Part shown: positions 45,750-57,924 of the stretch, piece by piece
Layout: every line of letters starts with the position of its first letter
Position numbering within the stretch: the stretch's first letter is position 1
Assembly (NCBI GenBank): GCA_009823505.1
Contig: VZQC01009601.1
Span: 3,421,829 to 3,485,828, forward strand
DNA: 64,000 nt
Direction: 5' to 3'
Source: Rhizomys pruinosus
Lineage: Eukaryota > Chordata > Mammalia > Rodentia > Spalacidae
Position numbers and translations under genes: made by a program
The notes under the pieces: model-generated
The model's database searches: none
What the model was told of the DNA's origin: nothing
What the model saw: the letters and a program-made list of their open reading frames with translations, nothing else

Positions 45750-48093
45750 TTATTTTGGGGGGACTGGTTACTTCACTTAGCATAATGGCTTCAAGTTCCA
45801 TCAATTTACCTACAAAGTTCATGTGTCATCTTTCTTTACCACTGCATAGATGTCCATTGTGTAGATGTACCACATTTTTGTTATCCACTCTTCAGTTGAG
45901 GGGCATTTGGATTGGTTCCAGCTCTTTGCTATTGTGAAGAGAGCTGCAATAAGCATAGATGTTCATGCGCCTTTGCAGTAGGATGAGACTTGTGGGTATA
46001 TATCCTGGAGTGGTATGACTTGGTCAGGTGGTAGGCTCATTTTAAGTCTTTCAAGGGTTCTCCACTGCTTTCTACAGTGGTTGTATGAGTTTTCATTCCC
46101 ACCAGCAGTGGAGGAGTGTTTCCCTTTTCCCCACAACTTATCTAGCATTTGATGTCTTTTGTTTTCTTAGTATTAGCCAGTCTTATTGGAATGAGATGAT
46201 ATCTGAGAGTGGGATTAATTTGCATTCCTTAAATATTAATGATGTTGAACACTTTTTAAGATGTTTCTCAGCCATCTTTTCTTCCTCACTGATGAAGTCT
46301 CTGTTCAGCTCTTTACTACATCTTTTGAGTGAGTCATTTATTTTCTTAATTCTTTGTTTTTGGAGTAGTTTATATATTCTGGATGTTAATGCTCTGTCAG
46401 ATGTATCGCTGGTGAAGGTTTCCTCCCACTCTTTGAGCTTTCTCTTCAATTCCTTGATTGTTTCTTTCACTGCACAGAAGCTTTTGAGTTTGAGGAGGTC
46501 CCACTTGTTAGCTATTGACCTTATTTCCTGCCTGGTTGCTGTTTGATTTAGAAAATATTTTCCTACCCTATGTCTTGTAGATTGCTACCAACTTTTCTTC
46601 TATCACTTTCAGAGTTTCAGGTTTCATGTTGAGGTCTTTGATCCACTTGGAGTTTATTTTTGTACAGGGTGAAAGGTAGGGGTTTAGTTTTGTTCTTCTA
46701 CAAATGGTGATCCAGTTTTGCCAGCACCATTTGGTGAATATGCTATCTTTCCTCCAGTAAACTTTATGGACTATGAGGTGCCTGAAATTATATGAGTTCA
46801 CATTTGCATCTTCAGTTTTGTTCCATTGTTCAAAGGGTCTGCTTTTGTGCCAGCACCAAGATTTCTTTAGGACTATAGCCCTTTAATATAGCTTGAAGTC
46901 TGGCAAGGTGATCCTCCAGTATTGTATTTTTTCATTCGGGGTTGGTTTAGCTATTTGGAGTCTTGGTTATTCCCTATGAATTTAAGGATTTTTTCCAAGT
47001 CTGTGAAGAAACTCATGGGGATTTTAATTGGGATTGCATTGAATCTGTATATTAATTTGGGTAGATGGGCATTTTTATAATATTAATTTTTCCAATCCAT
47101 GAGCATGGGAGGTCTTTCCATCTTTTGATGTCATTTTCAATCTCCTTCTTCAGGGGTTTAAAATTTTTGTTGTAGAGATCTTTGGTGTCCTTTGTTAGGT
47201 TTGTTTCCAGGTATTTTTTTCTCGAAGCTATTGTGAGTGGGAAGGTCTCCTTATATTCCTTCTCCAGTTGCTTGTTGTTGGTGTAAAGAAAGGCTACTGA
47301 TTTTTCTAGGTTAATTTTGTATCCTGCCAATTTATTGAAACTCTTAATTGTTTCTAGGAGTTTTCTGGTGCGTTTTAAGCATCCCTCAGGTAACTATCAT
47401 TTCATCTGCAAACAGGGATAGTTTGACTGCCTCTTTTCCAATTAGTACTCATTAATTTCCCTTTCTTGCCTTATTTCTCTAGCAAGCGTTTCAAGCACTA
47501 TTGAAGAAGAGTGGTGACAGGGGGCAGCCTTGCTGGGTTCCCACCTTTAAGGGGAATGGTTCTTATTTTTCTCCACTTAGGATGATATTGGCTGTGGGTT
47601 TGTTGTATACGGCTTTGATTATATTTAGAAATGTTCCCTTCAGTCCAATTCCCTCTAGAACTTTAAACATGAAAGGATGCTGGATCTTGTCAAAGGCTTT
47701 TTCTGCATCAATTGAGATGATTGTTTCATTTTTGTCTTTCAGTCCATTTATGTGTTTTATGATATTTATTGATATACATATGTTGAACCATCCCTGCTTC
47801 TCTGGTATGAATCCACCTTGTTCATATTGGAAGATATTTTTGATGTGGGTCTGTATGTGATTTGCAAGTATTTTGCTGAGAATTTTTGCCTCTATGTTCA
47901 TTAATGAAATGGGTCTATGGTTTTCTTTTTTGGTTGTGTCTTTGCCTGGTTTGGGTATTAGAGTGATGCTCACTTTGTAGAAGGAGTTTGAGAGATTTCC
48001 CTCTGTATCCTTCTGAACAGTTTGAGTAGTAAAGGTTGTAAGACATCTTTAAATGTTTTATAGAATTCTGCTGTGAAACTATCTAGGCCTGGG

Positions 48094-48139
<46 letters not shown>

Positions 48140-49566
48140 GTGGGAGTTTGTTTATTATGTCTTCAATTTCCTTAAATGTTATTGGTCTGTTTAAACTGTT
48201 AATCTCTTCTTGGTTAAGCTTTGTTGGTTCTCAGAATTTCAGATATTCATCCATTTCTCTTAGGTTTTCAAACTTAGTAGAGTATAGGTTTTTGAAGCAT
48301 TCTCATATGCTTGTCTGGATCTTTTCTTTATCTGTTGTGATGTTTCCCTTTTTATCACAAATACTATTAATTTGGAGTTGTTCTTTCATTCTCTTGGTTA
48401 ACTGGGCTAGAGGTTTATCTTGTTTATCTTTTCAGAGAACCAGCTTTTATATTCACTGATTTTTTTTTGTATTGTTTTCTTTGTTTCTATTTCATTGATT
48501 TCTTCTCTGATATTTGTTATTTCTTACTGTGTGTTCGGCTTAGGGTCCATTTGTTGTCATCTCTCCAGTGTTTTTAGCTGTAGTGTTATATCATTTATAT
48601 GTTCCCTTTCTGTATTTTTTTATTATGGGCACTTAGGGCTATAAATTTCTCTCTTAGGACAGCTTTTAAACTATCCCATGGGTTTTGTTGTGTTTTATTG
48701 GTTTTGTTGTTGTTGTTGTTGTTGTTGTTATTTAGTTCCAGTTCCATGAATACTTTTATTTCATTCTTTATTTCTTCCCTGATCCATTCATTATTCAGTG
48801 TTGTGTTGTTTAGTCTCCATGTGTTTTTGTAGCTATTTGGGCTTATTCTGGTGTTAATACTGAGCTTTATTGCATTGTTGTCTGATAGAATGCATAAAAT
48901 TATTTCAATCCTTTTATATTTGTTGCGGTTTCTTTTGTGTCGCCATTTGTGGCTGATGTTGGAGACTGTTTCATGGGGTGCTGAGTATAAAGTATATTCT
49001 CTGGTATTTGGGGGGAATATTCTGTAAATGTCTGTGAAGTCCATTTGTTGTATTGTATTGTTCAGTTTTGATGTCTCTCTTTTTATTTTTTGTCTAGTTG
49101 ATCTATCCAAGGAGCTCAGTGGGGTAGTGAAGTCCCCCACTCTTAGTGTGCTGGGATTAATCTATGTCTTGAAGACCTTCAGCATTGTGTTTATATAGGT
49201 CTGTGTACCTGTGTTTGGTGTATAAACATTTAAGACTGTGAAGTCTTCCTGGTTAATTGTTCCTTTGATAAGGATGTAGTGGACCTCTTTGTCTGTTCTG
49301 ATTAACTTTACTCTGATATTAGAATAGCAACTCCTGCTTGCTTTTTCATACCATTTGCTTGGAATATTTTTCCATCCTTTCACTTTGAGTTGGTGTCTGT
49401 CCTTGAGGGTGAGATGAGTTTCTTGTAGACAACATGTAGATGGATTCACTTTCCTAATCCATTCTCCCATTCTATGACTTATGTTTGGGGAGATTAGATC
49501 ATTAGTATTTAAGGTTATTATTGAGAGATGTGTCTTGCTTTCTTTGTACTTATTCTGGGTTTGCAT
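45750..49566 (-). pseudogene. LINE-1 ORF2 relic
   Basis: Full ORF2 span in broken frames. The N-terminal endonuclease begins 'MQTQNKYKESKTHLSIITLN'. Reverse-transcriptase pieces include '[20 protein letters not shown]' near 47,700, and the C-terminal region is 'RALTSRIYKLLQKQRIKKIN' near 46,370. An Asn-repeat (GTT on the plus strand, 48,706-48,729) and a 43-base homopolymer at 48,095-48,137 are expansions absent from the sister copies. Confidence 0.9.
48095..48137 (-). repeat. Poly(A)/(T) expansion inside LINE-1 ORF2
   Basis: Forty-three T on the plus strand (A in sense). The same place at 37,060 has only about eight. It breaks the reading frame. Confidence 0.93.
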
Positions 49567-49639
49567 TCTTGCTCTAGGTTTGTATTTACACTGTTATGCT
49601 TTCATTAGTTTCTCTCTTTAGTTGCTAGGGGATAGTTGC

Positions 49640-50765
49640 TCCTTTCCTCTGTTCTTTGAATTGCTTCCAGTATTTTCTGAAATGTTGCCTTTTTTCACAT
49701 GTATTCTTTCATTTTGTTTATTTCATGAAATGTTTTTCTTTTTCCTTCAACTATAATTGACATTTTTGCTGAGTATATTCATCTGTGTTAGCATCTAAAA
49801 TCGTTTTGCACTGGGAATATTTTGGTCCACATTCTTCTGGCTTTCACAGTTTGCACCAAGAAGTCAGCTATAATTCTGATGGGTTTCCCCTTATAGATAA
49901 TCTCTTTTATTCTCTTGTGGCATTCAGTATTCTGTCTTTGTTTTGAGGACGTAATATTTTAACTATGATATGATGTGGTGAATTTGTTTTCTGGTCTTGT
50001 CTATTTGGTGTTCTATGTGTTTATTGTATTTGTATAGGTTTGCCTTTTTTCAGTTTGGGAAAATTTTCGTCTACTATCTTGTTGAAGATCTGATCAATAC
50101 ATTGTCTTTCAATTGTTCTCTTTCTTCTAGCCCTATGATGCAGAGATTGGTCTTTCCATAGTATCTCACATTTCCTGGTTATTTCACTCTTGTGGGTTTT
50201 TTTTTAAATTTTCATACTCTTCACTTGAGTATTTTAGTTGTTCCCTGTTATCTTCCAGTTCTGATATTCTGTTTTCTGCTTTATCCATTCTGCTTCTGAG
50301 GCTTTCTCCCATTCTTTTTCTGTTGATTGGATGAATGTTCCATTTCCTTTTTAATTTCTTCCTGTGATTTCTTTAGTATTTCCACTTTCTTTTGGAGCCT
50401 TTTATTCTCTACTTGCATTTCCTTACTTCACGGGTCTGTTTCTTTTTTCATTTCAGCCTGGGATCTTTTCATTGTTTCCAATTCCTTCTGGAGTTTGTCA
50501 TTCTCTCCCTCTAGTTCTTTTTGGAGTTTGTGTTTCTCTTCTTTTTTTTTTTTTCAGAGTTTGTGTTTCTCCTCCTCTAGTTCTTTTCAAATTTTGTCAT
50601 TCTCTACCTCTAGTTTTTTCCAGAATTTATCATTCTTTCCTTCTAGATGCTTCTTGAGTTTTTCACTTTCTCCCCTTATTTCTCTGGTTTGATCTTTATT
50701 ATCTTTGATTTCTTTGAATATGTTTATGACTGTTCTTCTACTGTCCATGTCTTGTTTTTCTTCCA
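49640..50765 (-). pseudogene. LINE-1 ORF1 relic
   Basis: A Lys/Glu-rich coiled-coil part appears on the minus strand across 50,330-50,760 (complement of Ser/Phe-rich plus frames), and RNA-binding remnants lie at 49,700-50,150. Stops and indels throughout, including a short T-run near 50,550. Confidence 0.8.
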
Positions 50766-51259
50766 GGGGGGGACCTCATTGTAGGGATCTTTTATAGGAC
50801 TGATTGAGTTCGGTGTGAATTTATTTTGAGCTTTTCCCTTATTGTTATTTTTTTTCATTGTGACTTTGGCATGTGGGCTTATTTTTTTGTTTGGATTCTA
50901 TTGCTAGTCTCAAATATTAATATGGAGGATTGGTTGGTCACTCACTGTGCTGTTCAGTTCCTCTTTGTTGCCTATGCAACATAGAATCACTAACATTGCA
51001 CCCACTGGATCATCTTCACCACAATTCCACCACGCACTGGTCTCCACACCACTATTCAGGTTGGGGGGAGGCAGGTTTGCTCCCTTGGCCTGCATAATGG
51101 CCCTCTCAGTGTGGCTGGGTCACTCTGCTCATGCCGATCAAGCAGGAGGAAGGGCATGGCATCTACCAGATCCTTGCTGAACATCTCTGGTGCTTGTGTC
51201 TGTTCCCCCACTATTTACCAGCCTACCTGAGTGTGTACTGGGCTCCTGGGTGTCTGGCT
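50766..51259 (-). promoter_or_regulatory. LINE-1 5' UTR of the complete copy
   Basis: GC-richer sequence upstream of the ORF1 relic ending exactly at the target duplication. No repeated monomer is evident. Promoter role inferred from position. Confidence 0.6.
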
Positions 51260-51299
51260 CCTCATGTGTATAATTTTAAAAGAGAGATGTGAACCATTG

Positions 51300-52985
51300 G
51301 AGTAGTAATTAGAAGAGCAATTTCATTTTTAAAAACATCTAAAAGCACTTTGAAATGGGAATAAATGTAAAGAAATGAAATACTTGCATACTAAAACAAC
51401 CAAGCATTTATAAAAGAAATTAGAACAGACACAAATAAGTGGAAGATTGCTTTTTAACATGATCTCAAGTACTTAATAGCAGTTAGACTGTCCAAACTAA
51501 TTATAGGTATCCACAAATACAGCATTAACCTGAAGAAACATCAATGGTATACTTTCAAAGATTGAAAAAAAAAGTCTATCTAAAATTCATGTAAAACCTT
51601 GAACAAACAGTAATATGCAAATAAATCTTGAGATTTGGAGAACATGGTGATTCCACAATAGATTATGCAGCTGCAGCTAGTAAATTGTGTTCTAGTAACA
51701 TAAAGATAGACAATGGCTAGTGGAACAGAATGGAGGGCTGAGAAGCAATTTCAAATGCAGAAGATTTCTGACATAGCCAGGAACATTAGTGAGAAAGAGC
51801 CACTTCAGCAAAGTTGGCTAAACTTGGCAAGTAGATGGGATCTTTGCATCACACACAAACATCAACTCAAAGTAGATTAAAGCCTTTATGAAGATCTGAG
51901 ATTGCAAATATAATAGACAAAACTTAGGAAATATCATGATATTGGTCTTGGCACTGTCATGTTGAACTTGACAGCAAAGTCATAGGTAATTAGAGCAAAG
52001 ATAGATATAAGGGACTGGGTCAAACTAAACACATACACAGCACAGAAAAACACAGCAGAGTATACGTACAACATGAAATACGACATGAAATACGAGGTGT
52101 CTATGAATCATGTATCTGATATGAGTTGATTCCAAAATACATTAGGAGATTGTACTGTTGAAGAACAAAAATGAAATAACTCAGTAAAAATATGCAAAGT
52201 ACTTGAAAAGACATTCATCCAAATAAGACAAATGGTCAACATATATTTGAAAAAGGGCACAGATGTCATTAATTTTAAGAGAAACTCAATGTAAAATTAT
52301 GAGCTATCACCTTTCTCCTATTAGAATGAGTATGACCAGAAGAAATGTAGATAAATGATGGTGAGAATGTGAAGAAATTAGATTTCTTGTACCCTATGGT
52401 CAGAGATGTAAAATGGTATCCTAGCTTCTGAAACCAAAGTGGAATTGTCTCTAAAAAATGAAAATAGATGATTTCGTAACCTCATTACTGGGTGAACAGT
52501 ATATCCAAAATAAATGAAATTAGGATTACAAAGATTATGCACTCCTGTTTCCTAATGTTCATGACTACCAGCAAATAAATTGATAATGAAAATATGTTAT
52601 ATACACACAATGAAATACTCTGCAGCTTTAGAAGAGACTGCTAAATGTAAAAACCTGGACAACCCTAAAGAACATTGTACTAAATGGAATAACAAATATA
52701 AGACCATGCCTCTATATGAAGTTACTCAAATAGGAAAATTAAGAGTACAGGAGGGGTTGTCATAAATTAAAGATATAGGAACTTGGGAAGGACTTTTGTA
52801 TAATGCGTTTTAATTTAAGATCATTTGACATATTCTTACCACAAATAAACCAATAAAAAACAAAATAAAAAACCACAAAAGGATGCTGGCATGCTTAAGA
52901 ACATGTTGAAGGTGATAAGTATCTTAATGGTAGTTATTGTTTATCAGTTGTTCACACATGTACAATTGCTCCCTCAGAGCTTCAA
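51300..52985 (+). mobile_element. Very old LINE-1 relic (ORF2 end and 3' part)
   Basis: 'tagacaatggctagtggaac' plus 'agaatggagggctgagaagc' corresponds to the LINE-1 segment 'ccaatggaacagaatagaga'. Later 'acttgaaaagacattcatcc', 'caatgaaatactctgcagct' and 'tgtacaattgctccctcaga' keep LINE-1 order up to the 3' end. Strong decay suggests an ancient mammalian subfamily. A 61-codon remnant occurs at 52,580-52,765. Confidence 0.75.
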
Positions 52986-54022
52986 AACACAATCTGGATT
53001 CCAAATTGCAGCCACTCACAAAGATGTTGATCTCACCATGTTTAACGTGTTCCCTCCTCTTACCACCATCCACCATTATCAGAATTTTTGTTTCATATTA
53101 GATCTTAAAATTATAGCTTTCATTACTATATATTAAACAGTGAGAATTTTGAGAAATACTTCTACTAATAATTATCTTCCAAAATAGCAAAAATATTCTC
53201 TAGCATTAAGGATATTCACAATGACCCTTCCAATCCACTTGTGTTAGAGGCTATGATGGGGTAACATGGGAGTGTGCTCTAATATGTTTTAATCATGTGA
53301 CTGTGTGGCTTTTACTTTCCTAAGTGTTTGCATAATCACAAAGTTTGAACAATGGAACAGCATTAGTATTCAATAAAAGCAGATGTGTTCAGTGCCTGCA
53401 TTTGAGTGAATGAATAAAATATTCAATTCCCCTAAGGTACAAAAGATCAAGACACTTTGTGATGACTTAATAATGTCTTTTTGCAAAGAAAGAAGGTAGC
53501 TGAGGCTTCAGAAGAAAAAAGGCATAGGCATGGATTTTAAATCATGAGGAAAATGAATAAGAATATTTTATTTCAAATAAATGGTGGGTAGTAGTCAATG
53601 TACTAATTGAAGCTGAATTGACATAATAGAAATGTGAGATATAGAAACTCCCGTGTCTGCCATATTTGTCTTGTGTGGCCATTTTGCCCATAGAAGTGAC
53701 AATAAAATGTTCTGTGGACTATAATCACGTCTTGGGTATAGACAGAGGCCATCATTACATACAACTGACATAAATCATGGAATACAGAATTAATTTAGGT
53801 ATATCATCTTAACATCTGAATATTTTTCAAATAATTATGTGACAAGTTAAATCAAAGATTTCTGTGTGTTTGTATACCATAGTTTATATATTTTAACTTT
53901 CAGTTTATATTATGTAATCACTGAAGAAACTCTATGTTCATGACATTTTTCAATTAAATTAAAATTTATTTCCATGGCATATTTTGGTCCATTAATTTCA
54001 TAAACGTTTTAATGTTTTTAAC
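52986..54022. other. Unassigned sequence
   Basis: No recognised element or exon. Confidence 0.4.
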
Positions 54023-54036
54023 ATTATAGAAGTATT

Positions 54037-54247
54037 CCAAGGTTGGAGAGATGGCTCAGTAGTTAAGAGCACAGACAGCTCTTGAAGAACAGGGATTTGA
54101 ATCCCAGCATCCACATGGTGGCTAACAACTGTTTGTAACTCTAGTTCCAGGGTATCTAACACCCTTTTATCACCTCCATACTTCAGGACAGGTGTGCAGT
54201 TACATACATTCAGGCAATATACTCACATACATAAAATAAAATAATAA
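54037..54247 (+). mobile_element. B2 SINE with perfect target duplication
   Basis: 'ggttggagagatggctcagt', 'ggatttgaatcccagcatcc' and 'taactctagttccagggtat', with 'ataaaataataa' tail. The flank is 'attatagaagtatt' (54023-54036 and 54248-54261). Confidence 0.94.
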
Positions 54248-54513
54248 ATTATAGAAGTATTTATTTTCATTATAGAATATAGAAACTATAGGCAATCTGG
54301 TGAGAAAAAATGTAAAACAAATATTGTATAATGTCAACAATCCTAGAAAACTTTAATATTTGTTCAGTTGCTGCATTTATGCTTGACATGCTTTCCATTA
54401 TATATCTCTTGAACCCCGTCATGTGGTATTTGCCACTCAGCTCAATTCTAATTTTCTACATTCAACTTGATTTAAAAGGCAATATATAATTTTTTTTTCA
54501 TCTAATGAATAGG

Positions 54514-54900
54514 GTAGTTCTAGCTTGGTTCTTCTATTGCTATGGTAAAGTAGTGACCAAAACCAATCTGGGGAGGAAAGGGTGTTTTCTTCTACCAGGT
54601 TATAGCCCATTATCAAGGGAACCCAGGGCAGGGGCTCAAAAGAGGATCTGGGAGGCAGGAACTGGAACAGATCATAGAAGACACTGCTTTCTGGCTTGCT
54701 TCTCCTGGCTTGCTCACCTATCTTTATTATCCAACCTGGAACAAACCAGGATATGGAAGTAGCCACTATGCCTGAGCCTGTCCGCAGCAAATAGCAATTT
54801 AGAAAAATGCATCCCAGACATGACCAAAGACCAATCTGATGGAGGAAATTTCTCAATTGACTTCCCCTTTCCCACGTGTCTCCTGGTTGGAGTAAGTAGA
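54514..54900 (+). mobile_element. Rodent TG...CA dispersed repeat (LTR-like), copy 3
   Basis: 'tagttctagcttggttcttc', 'ctggggaggaaagggtgttt', 'cagggcaggggctcaaaaga', 'tctggcttgcttctcctggc' and 'ttctcaattgacttcccctt'. The right end is decayed. A 158-codon minus frame across it has no support. Confidence 0.7.
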
Positions 54901-55829
54901 TAAGTACTAACACACTGGTCCTGTCTCTGCCAGCCCGTTTCCCACCATAAGTAGAGGAACTTCATCTAAAGCTACCTCTAATCAATTTTCCATAGAGCTA
55001 TTCTTCTTACAGAACACTTAAATGAAAATGATTTTCATGGAACTTGAATTGGAAATTCTCTCTTTGCTCTCAATGTTCAATTTGCTTTTGATTATAGAAT
55101 CTTAGCCTCCACTTGAGGACAGAGACGTTGCACGGCCCCACACCAAGTAAATGATTTTCTCTCTCTCAAAGATTAAGTTCAGCATTATCCTGGCAAGCTG
55201 CAGAGCTATGCTTGAGCCTCAGAATTGCACTTTTCATTAAAGGATCCATGCTGGCTCCCTGCATGCACTTTGTGTCTCAAAGCACTATGTTATTGATTAG
55301 TTTGTACCATCCAAAGGTTTAAATGGTGAGTGTTGGAAAACCCGTGGTGGAAAGAAATAATACAAAATCAAACAGCTTATATTCTGCTCTAAAGCAAGAA
55401 AACATAGCCTCACTTTTATTTTATTCCAGAATCTCCAGAGGGCTGTTAGTATATATGTATTTGGGGCGGGGATGTGCATGCATTTTAAAGCAGGAAACAT
55501 AATCTTTGGTTAATTTATCTTTAATTGGAAATCTCATTGTAGATATCTTAATCTAAGAACTACCATGCAGTACATTTAAACTCAAATTTTAAAGTAAAAG
55601 TAGTAAGTGTCCTGTTGTCTTCAAACCACTGTAAACAGCAGTTTCATTCATTTCTGGTGATGCAAGTGTCCATCAGTCTCTTTCATGAAACCAATCTGAG
55701 AAATGAGTGAAGACAGCCACGGTTGGAATGGGCCACTTGGAAGCACTTCTGGGGACTTTTGCTTTCACTCCAGAGAGAATTAAATAAGGATAATAATTAG
55801 GGAACTATATCTGACATCTTTTACTTTTG
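54901..55829. other. Unassigned sequence
   Basis: No recognised element. Confidence 0.4.
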
Positions 55830-55930
55830 ATTCTACTACTAGCTAACTCAAAAACTCTGGTCAGATTTGTACATTTACTGCGTCTCAGCCCCTCCAATTA
55901 TAAAATATGAGAGATGAACCAGAAGACCTC
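55830..55930 (+). mobile_element. MIR SINE relic
   Basis: 'ctactactagctaactcaaa' , 'tgcgtctcagcccctccaat' and 'tataaaatatgagagatgaa' match the MIR core order (ccacttactagctgtgtgac, cctcagtttcctcat, tgtaaaatgggaataa). Confidence 0.6.
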
Positions 55931-56001
55931 TCAATCATTGTCAAGCCTTCCCTCTTTGAGGCTGGTTTTTGTTTCTATTGGCCAGAATACGAAATTTTCT
56001 T

Positions 56002-56150
56002 TCTTTTTTTATTTTTTTGTCTTTCCGTGACAGGGTCTCCCTGTAGCCCCAGCTGTCCTGGAACTAAATCTGTAGACCAGGCTGGCCTTGAACTCACAAA
56101 GATCTGTCTCCCAAGTGCTAGGATTAAAGGCGTGCACCACCACACACAGC
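56002..56150 (-). mobile_element. B1 SINE, internally shortened
   Basis: 'gtgacagggtctccctgtag', 'ctgtcctggaactaaatctg', 'agtgctaggattaaaggcgt' and 'gcaccaccacacacagc'. The 'cctgcctctgcc' block is reduced. A short direct repeat 'gaaattttc' lies on both sides. Confidence 0.92.
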
Positions 56151-56417
56151 TCCAATAGGAAATTTTCAACTTGAAATCCATGCTGAGGAGCTTCACAATC
56201 TGCTGGATGGCTATGACATCAATGTATGAAACTCTGATGTAACGGTGTTGCATAGAACTTAATTCTTTAAATATCAGTGACTTCCTACCTAAAATGACAA
56301 TCTGGAAAATTTCTCTTGATCCTAATAAATCTTTAAGTAATTTATCTTTCTGTTTGTCAGATAGATAATCATTTCCTTAGAGACATGGTGGGTTTGATGT
56401 GGTATTAAACAATCTTG

Positions 56418-56764
56418 GAGATCTCCTGAGGCCAGCAGAAGGAACAGCAGGAAAGCAGGTAGGGACTGGGTGCCTCAGCAAGGCTGATTGTTGATCCTTT
56501 AATCCAGCTGTCTTTGGCTTGATGGGCTTTTGTGGCTGTGGAGGCGGAGTTATCCTCCCAGCTGGTATTAAAGGTGGGGTTGTGTGACTCTTGAGATCTG
56601 AGATCTCCTGAGGCCAGCGGAAGGTACCGGGGCACGGGCTGAAGCCCCCCCCCCCAGCCAACTGGGATTATGAAGGCATCTGAAGGAAGCAAGCAAAGCA
56701 AGCCTTCAACACAGTGAGGAGGCATTTAGGACCCACACTGGAATACAGGCAAGGAGAAGCCCAT
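56418..56764 (+). promoter_or_regulatory. LINE-1 5' UTR with one full and one partial monomer
   Basis: 'gagatctcctgaggccagc' begins at 56,418 and again at 56,600, giving a 182-base monomer followed by a partial one. Both run into a leader with a long C-run (56,646-56,658). The TATA-like position is 'tattaaagg' here, altered from 'tataaaagg' in the minus copy. Confidence 0.75.
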
Positions 56765-57883
56765 ATGCCAGGATCAGGAAGAAGAGACAACACTGGAAAG
56801 GGGAAGGATAATCCCGTGGCAAGCTCTACCAATCCTATGGAAGACTCCTGCAGTGGGATCCAGGACACAGATATCAGAAACACAACTGGGAACATATTTA
56901 AAGAACTTTATAAAGATTATAAAGAACAAATCAAAGAACTAAGAAAAGAGAATGAAGAACTCAAGAAGGACATAGAGAGAGAGAATGAGAAGCTCGAGAA
57001 AGAAGTAGAAACACTGAAAAGATCACATGCTGAAAAAGATAAGGAAACCAACCAGTTAAGCAAAGAGCTACAAGAAGAGATTGAGAAGCTCCAAAAAGAA
57101 GTAGAAATACTAAAGAAATCAGAAGAGGAAATTAAAAAGGAAATCAAACACTCATCCAATCAAGAGGAAAGGAATGGAAAAAGCCTCAGAAGCAGAATGG
57201 AGGAAGCAGAACAAAGAATATCAGACCTGGAAGATAACACAGAACAACTAAAAACCTCAAGGAAAGATTATGAAAAATTTAAAAATACACAAAAGTGGAA
57301 CAACCAGGAACTGTGGGACACTATGAAAAGATCAAACCTCCACATCATAGGAATAGAGGAAGGAGAAGAATCCCAAGAGAATGGTATTGATCAGATCTTC
57401 AACAGAATAATAGATGAAAACTTCCCCAAACTAAAAAAGGACAAACCAATACCAATACAAGAAGCACATAGAACTCCAAACAGACAAGATCAGAAAAGAA
57501 ATTCTCCACGCCACATCATAGTTAAAATGCTAGACACCCAAAACAAAGACAAAATCCTTAAAGCCACAAGAGAAAAACAACAAGTGACCTATAAGGGGAA
57601 ACCTATCAGAATTACAACTGACTTCTCAATGCAAACTATGAAAGCAAGAAGAACCTGGAGCAAAGCATTCCCAGTGTTAAAGGACAATAGATGCCAACCC
57701 AGGTTACTATACCCAGCAAAAATGTCAATTATAGTTGAAGGAGAGAGAAAAACCTTCCATGACATAAACAACTTGAAAGAATACATGTCCGGAAAACCAA
57801 CCCTTCAGAGAATACTTGAAGCAATTCAAAGAACAGAAGAAAGGAGCAACCAACCCCAGGCACCTAGAAGGAGAAATCAATAA
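56765..57883 (+). CDS. LINE-1 ORF1 protein, intact frame
   Basis: LINE-1 ORF1 protein: a trimeric nucleic-acid-binding chaperone that coats LINE-1 RNA in cytoplasmic particles. The first ATG in frame is at 56,765 ('MPGSGRRDN', 372 residues). The frame is open upstream to 56,714, but that point is GTG and is not a credible start. Residues about 45-145 form a long Lys/Glu-rich coiled coil with heptads ('ELKKDIERENEKLEKEVETL'). The RNA-recognition domain follows ('HIIGIEEGEESQENGIDQIF'). The C-terminal domain has 'QPRLLYPAKMSIIVEGERKT' and 'KPTLQRILEAIQRTEERSNQ'. Length suits rodent ORF1 (about 350-380). The N-terminus is unlike the mouse and rat ORF1 N-termini I remember. It lies 41 bases before ORF2. 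With no ORF2 reverse transcriptase in cis it cannot retrotranspose itself. Confidence 0.88.
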   Translation: MPGSGRRDNTGKGKDNPVASSTNPMEDSCSGIQDTDIRNTTGNIFKELYKDYKEQIKELRKENEELKKDIERENEKLEKEVETLKRSHAEKDKETNQLSKELQEEIEKLQKEVEILKKSEEEIKKEIKHSSNQEERNGKSLRSRMEEAEQRISDLEDNTEQLKTSRKDYEKFKNTQKWNNQELWDTMKRSNLHIIGIEEGEESQENGIDQIFNRIIDENFPKLKKDKPIPIQEAHRTPNRQDQKRNSPRHIIVKMLDTQNKDKILKATREKQQVTYKGKPIRITTDFSMQTMKARRTWSKAFPVLKDNRCQPRLLYPAKMSIIVEGERKTFHDINNLKEYMSGKPTLQRILEAIQRTEERSNQPQAPRRRNQ

Positions 57884-57924
57884 AAGCATAACTGCAGAAG
57901 TAGAAACCTAAATCAAAACCGCAG

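Larger units (their letters stand above)
45187..51259 (-). mobile_element. Complete (6.07 kb) but decayed LINE-1 with 19-bp target duplication
   Basis: The flanks are the perfect repeat 'cctcatgtgtataatttta' (45168-45186 and 51260-51278), so both ends are original. Right to left: a 5' UTR of about 500 bases, ORF1 relic, ORF2 relic, 3' UTR and a short A-rich tail. The 5' UTR does not resemble the monomers of the other two 5'-complete copies, so this is a different subfamily. Many stops and frameshifts. Confidence 0.96.

Noticed and set aside
50327..50692. Ser/Phe-rich 121-codon plus frame
   Set aside because: It is the antisense of the LINE-1 ORF1 coiled-coil region, where Lys/Glu codons read as Phe/Ser on the other strand.
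52580..52765. Short 61-codon plus frame
   Set aside because: It is a remnant of old LINE-1 ORF2, not an independent gene.
54437..54913. A 158-codon minus-strand open frame
   Set aside because: It runs antisense through a dispersed LTR-like repeat whose other copies do not keep the frame.
56714..56764. Upstream extension of LINE-1 ORF1
   Set aside because: The open frame begins with GTG; mammalian translation would start at the ATG at 56,765, so the extra 17 residues are not annotated.
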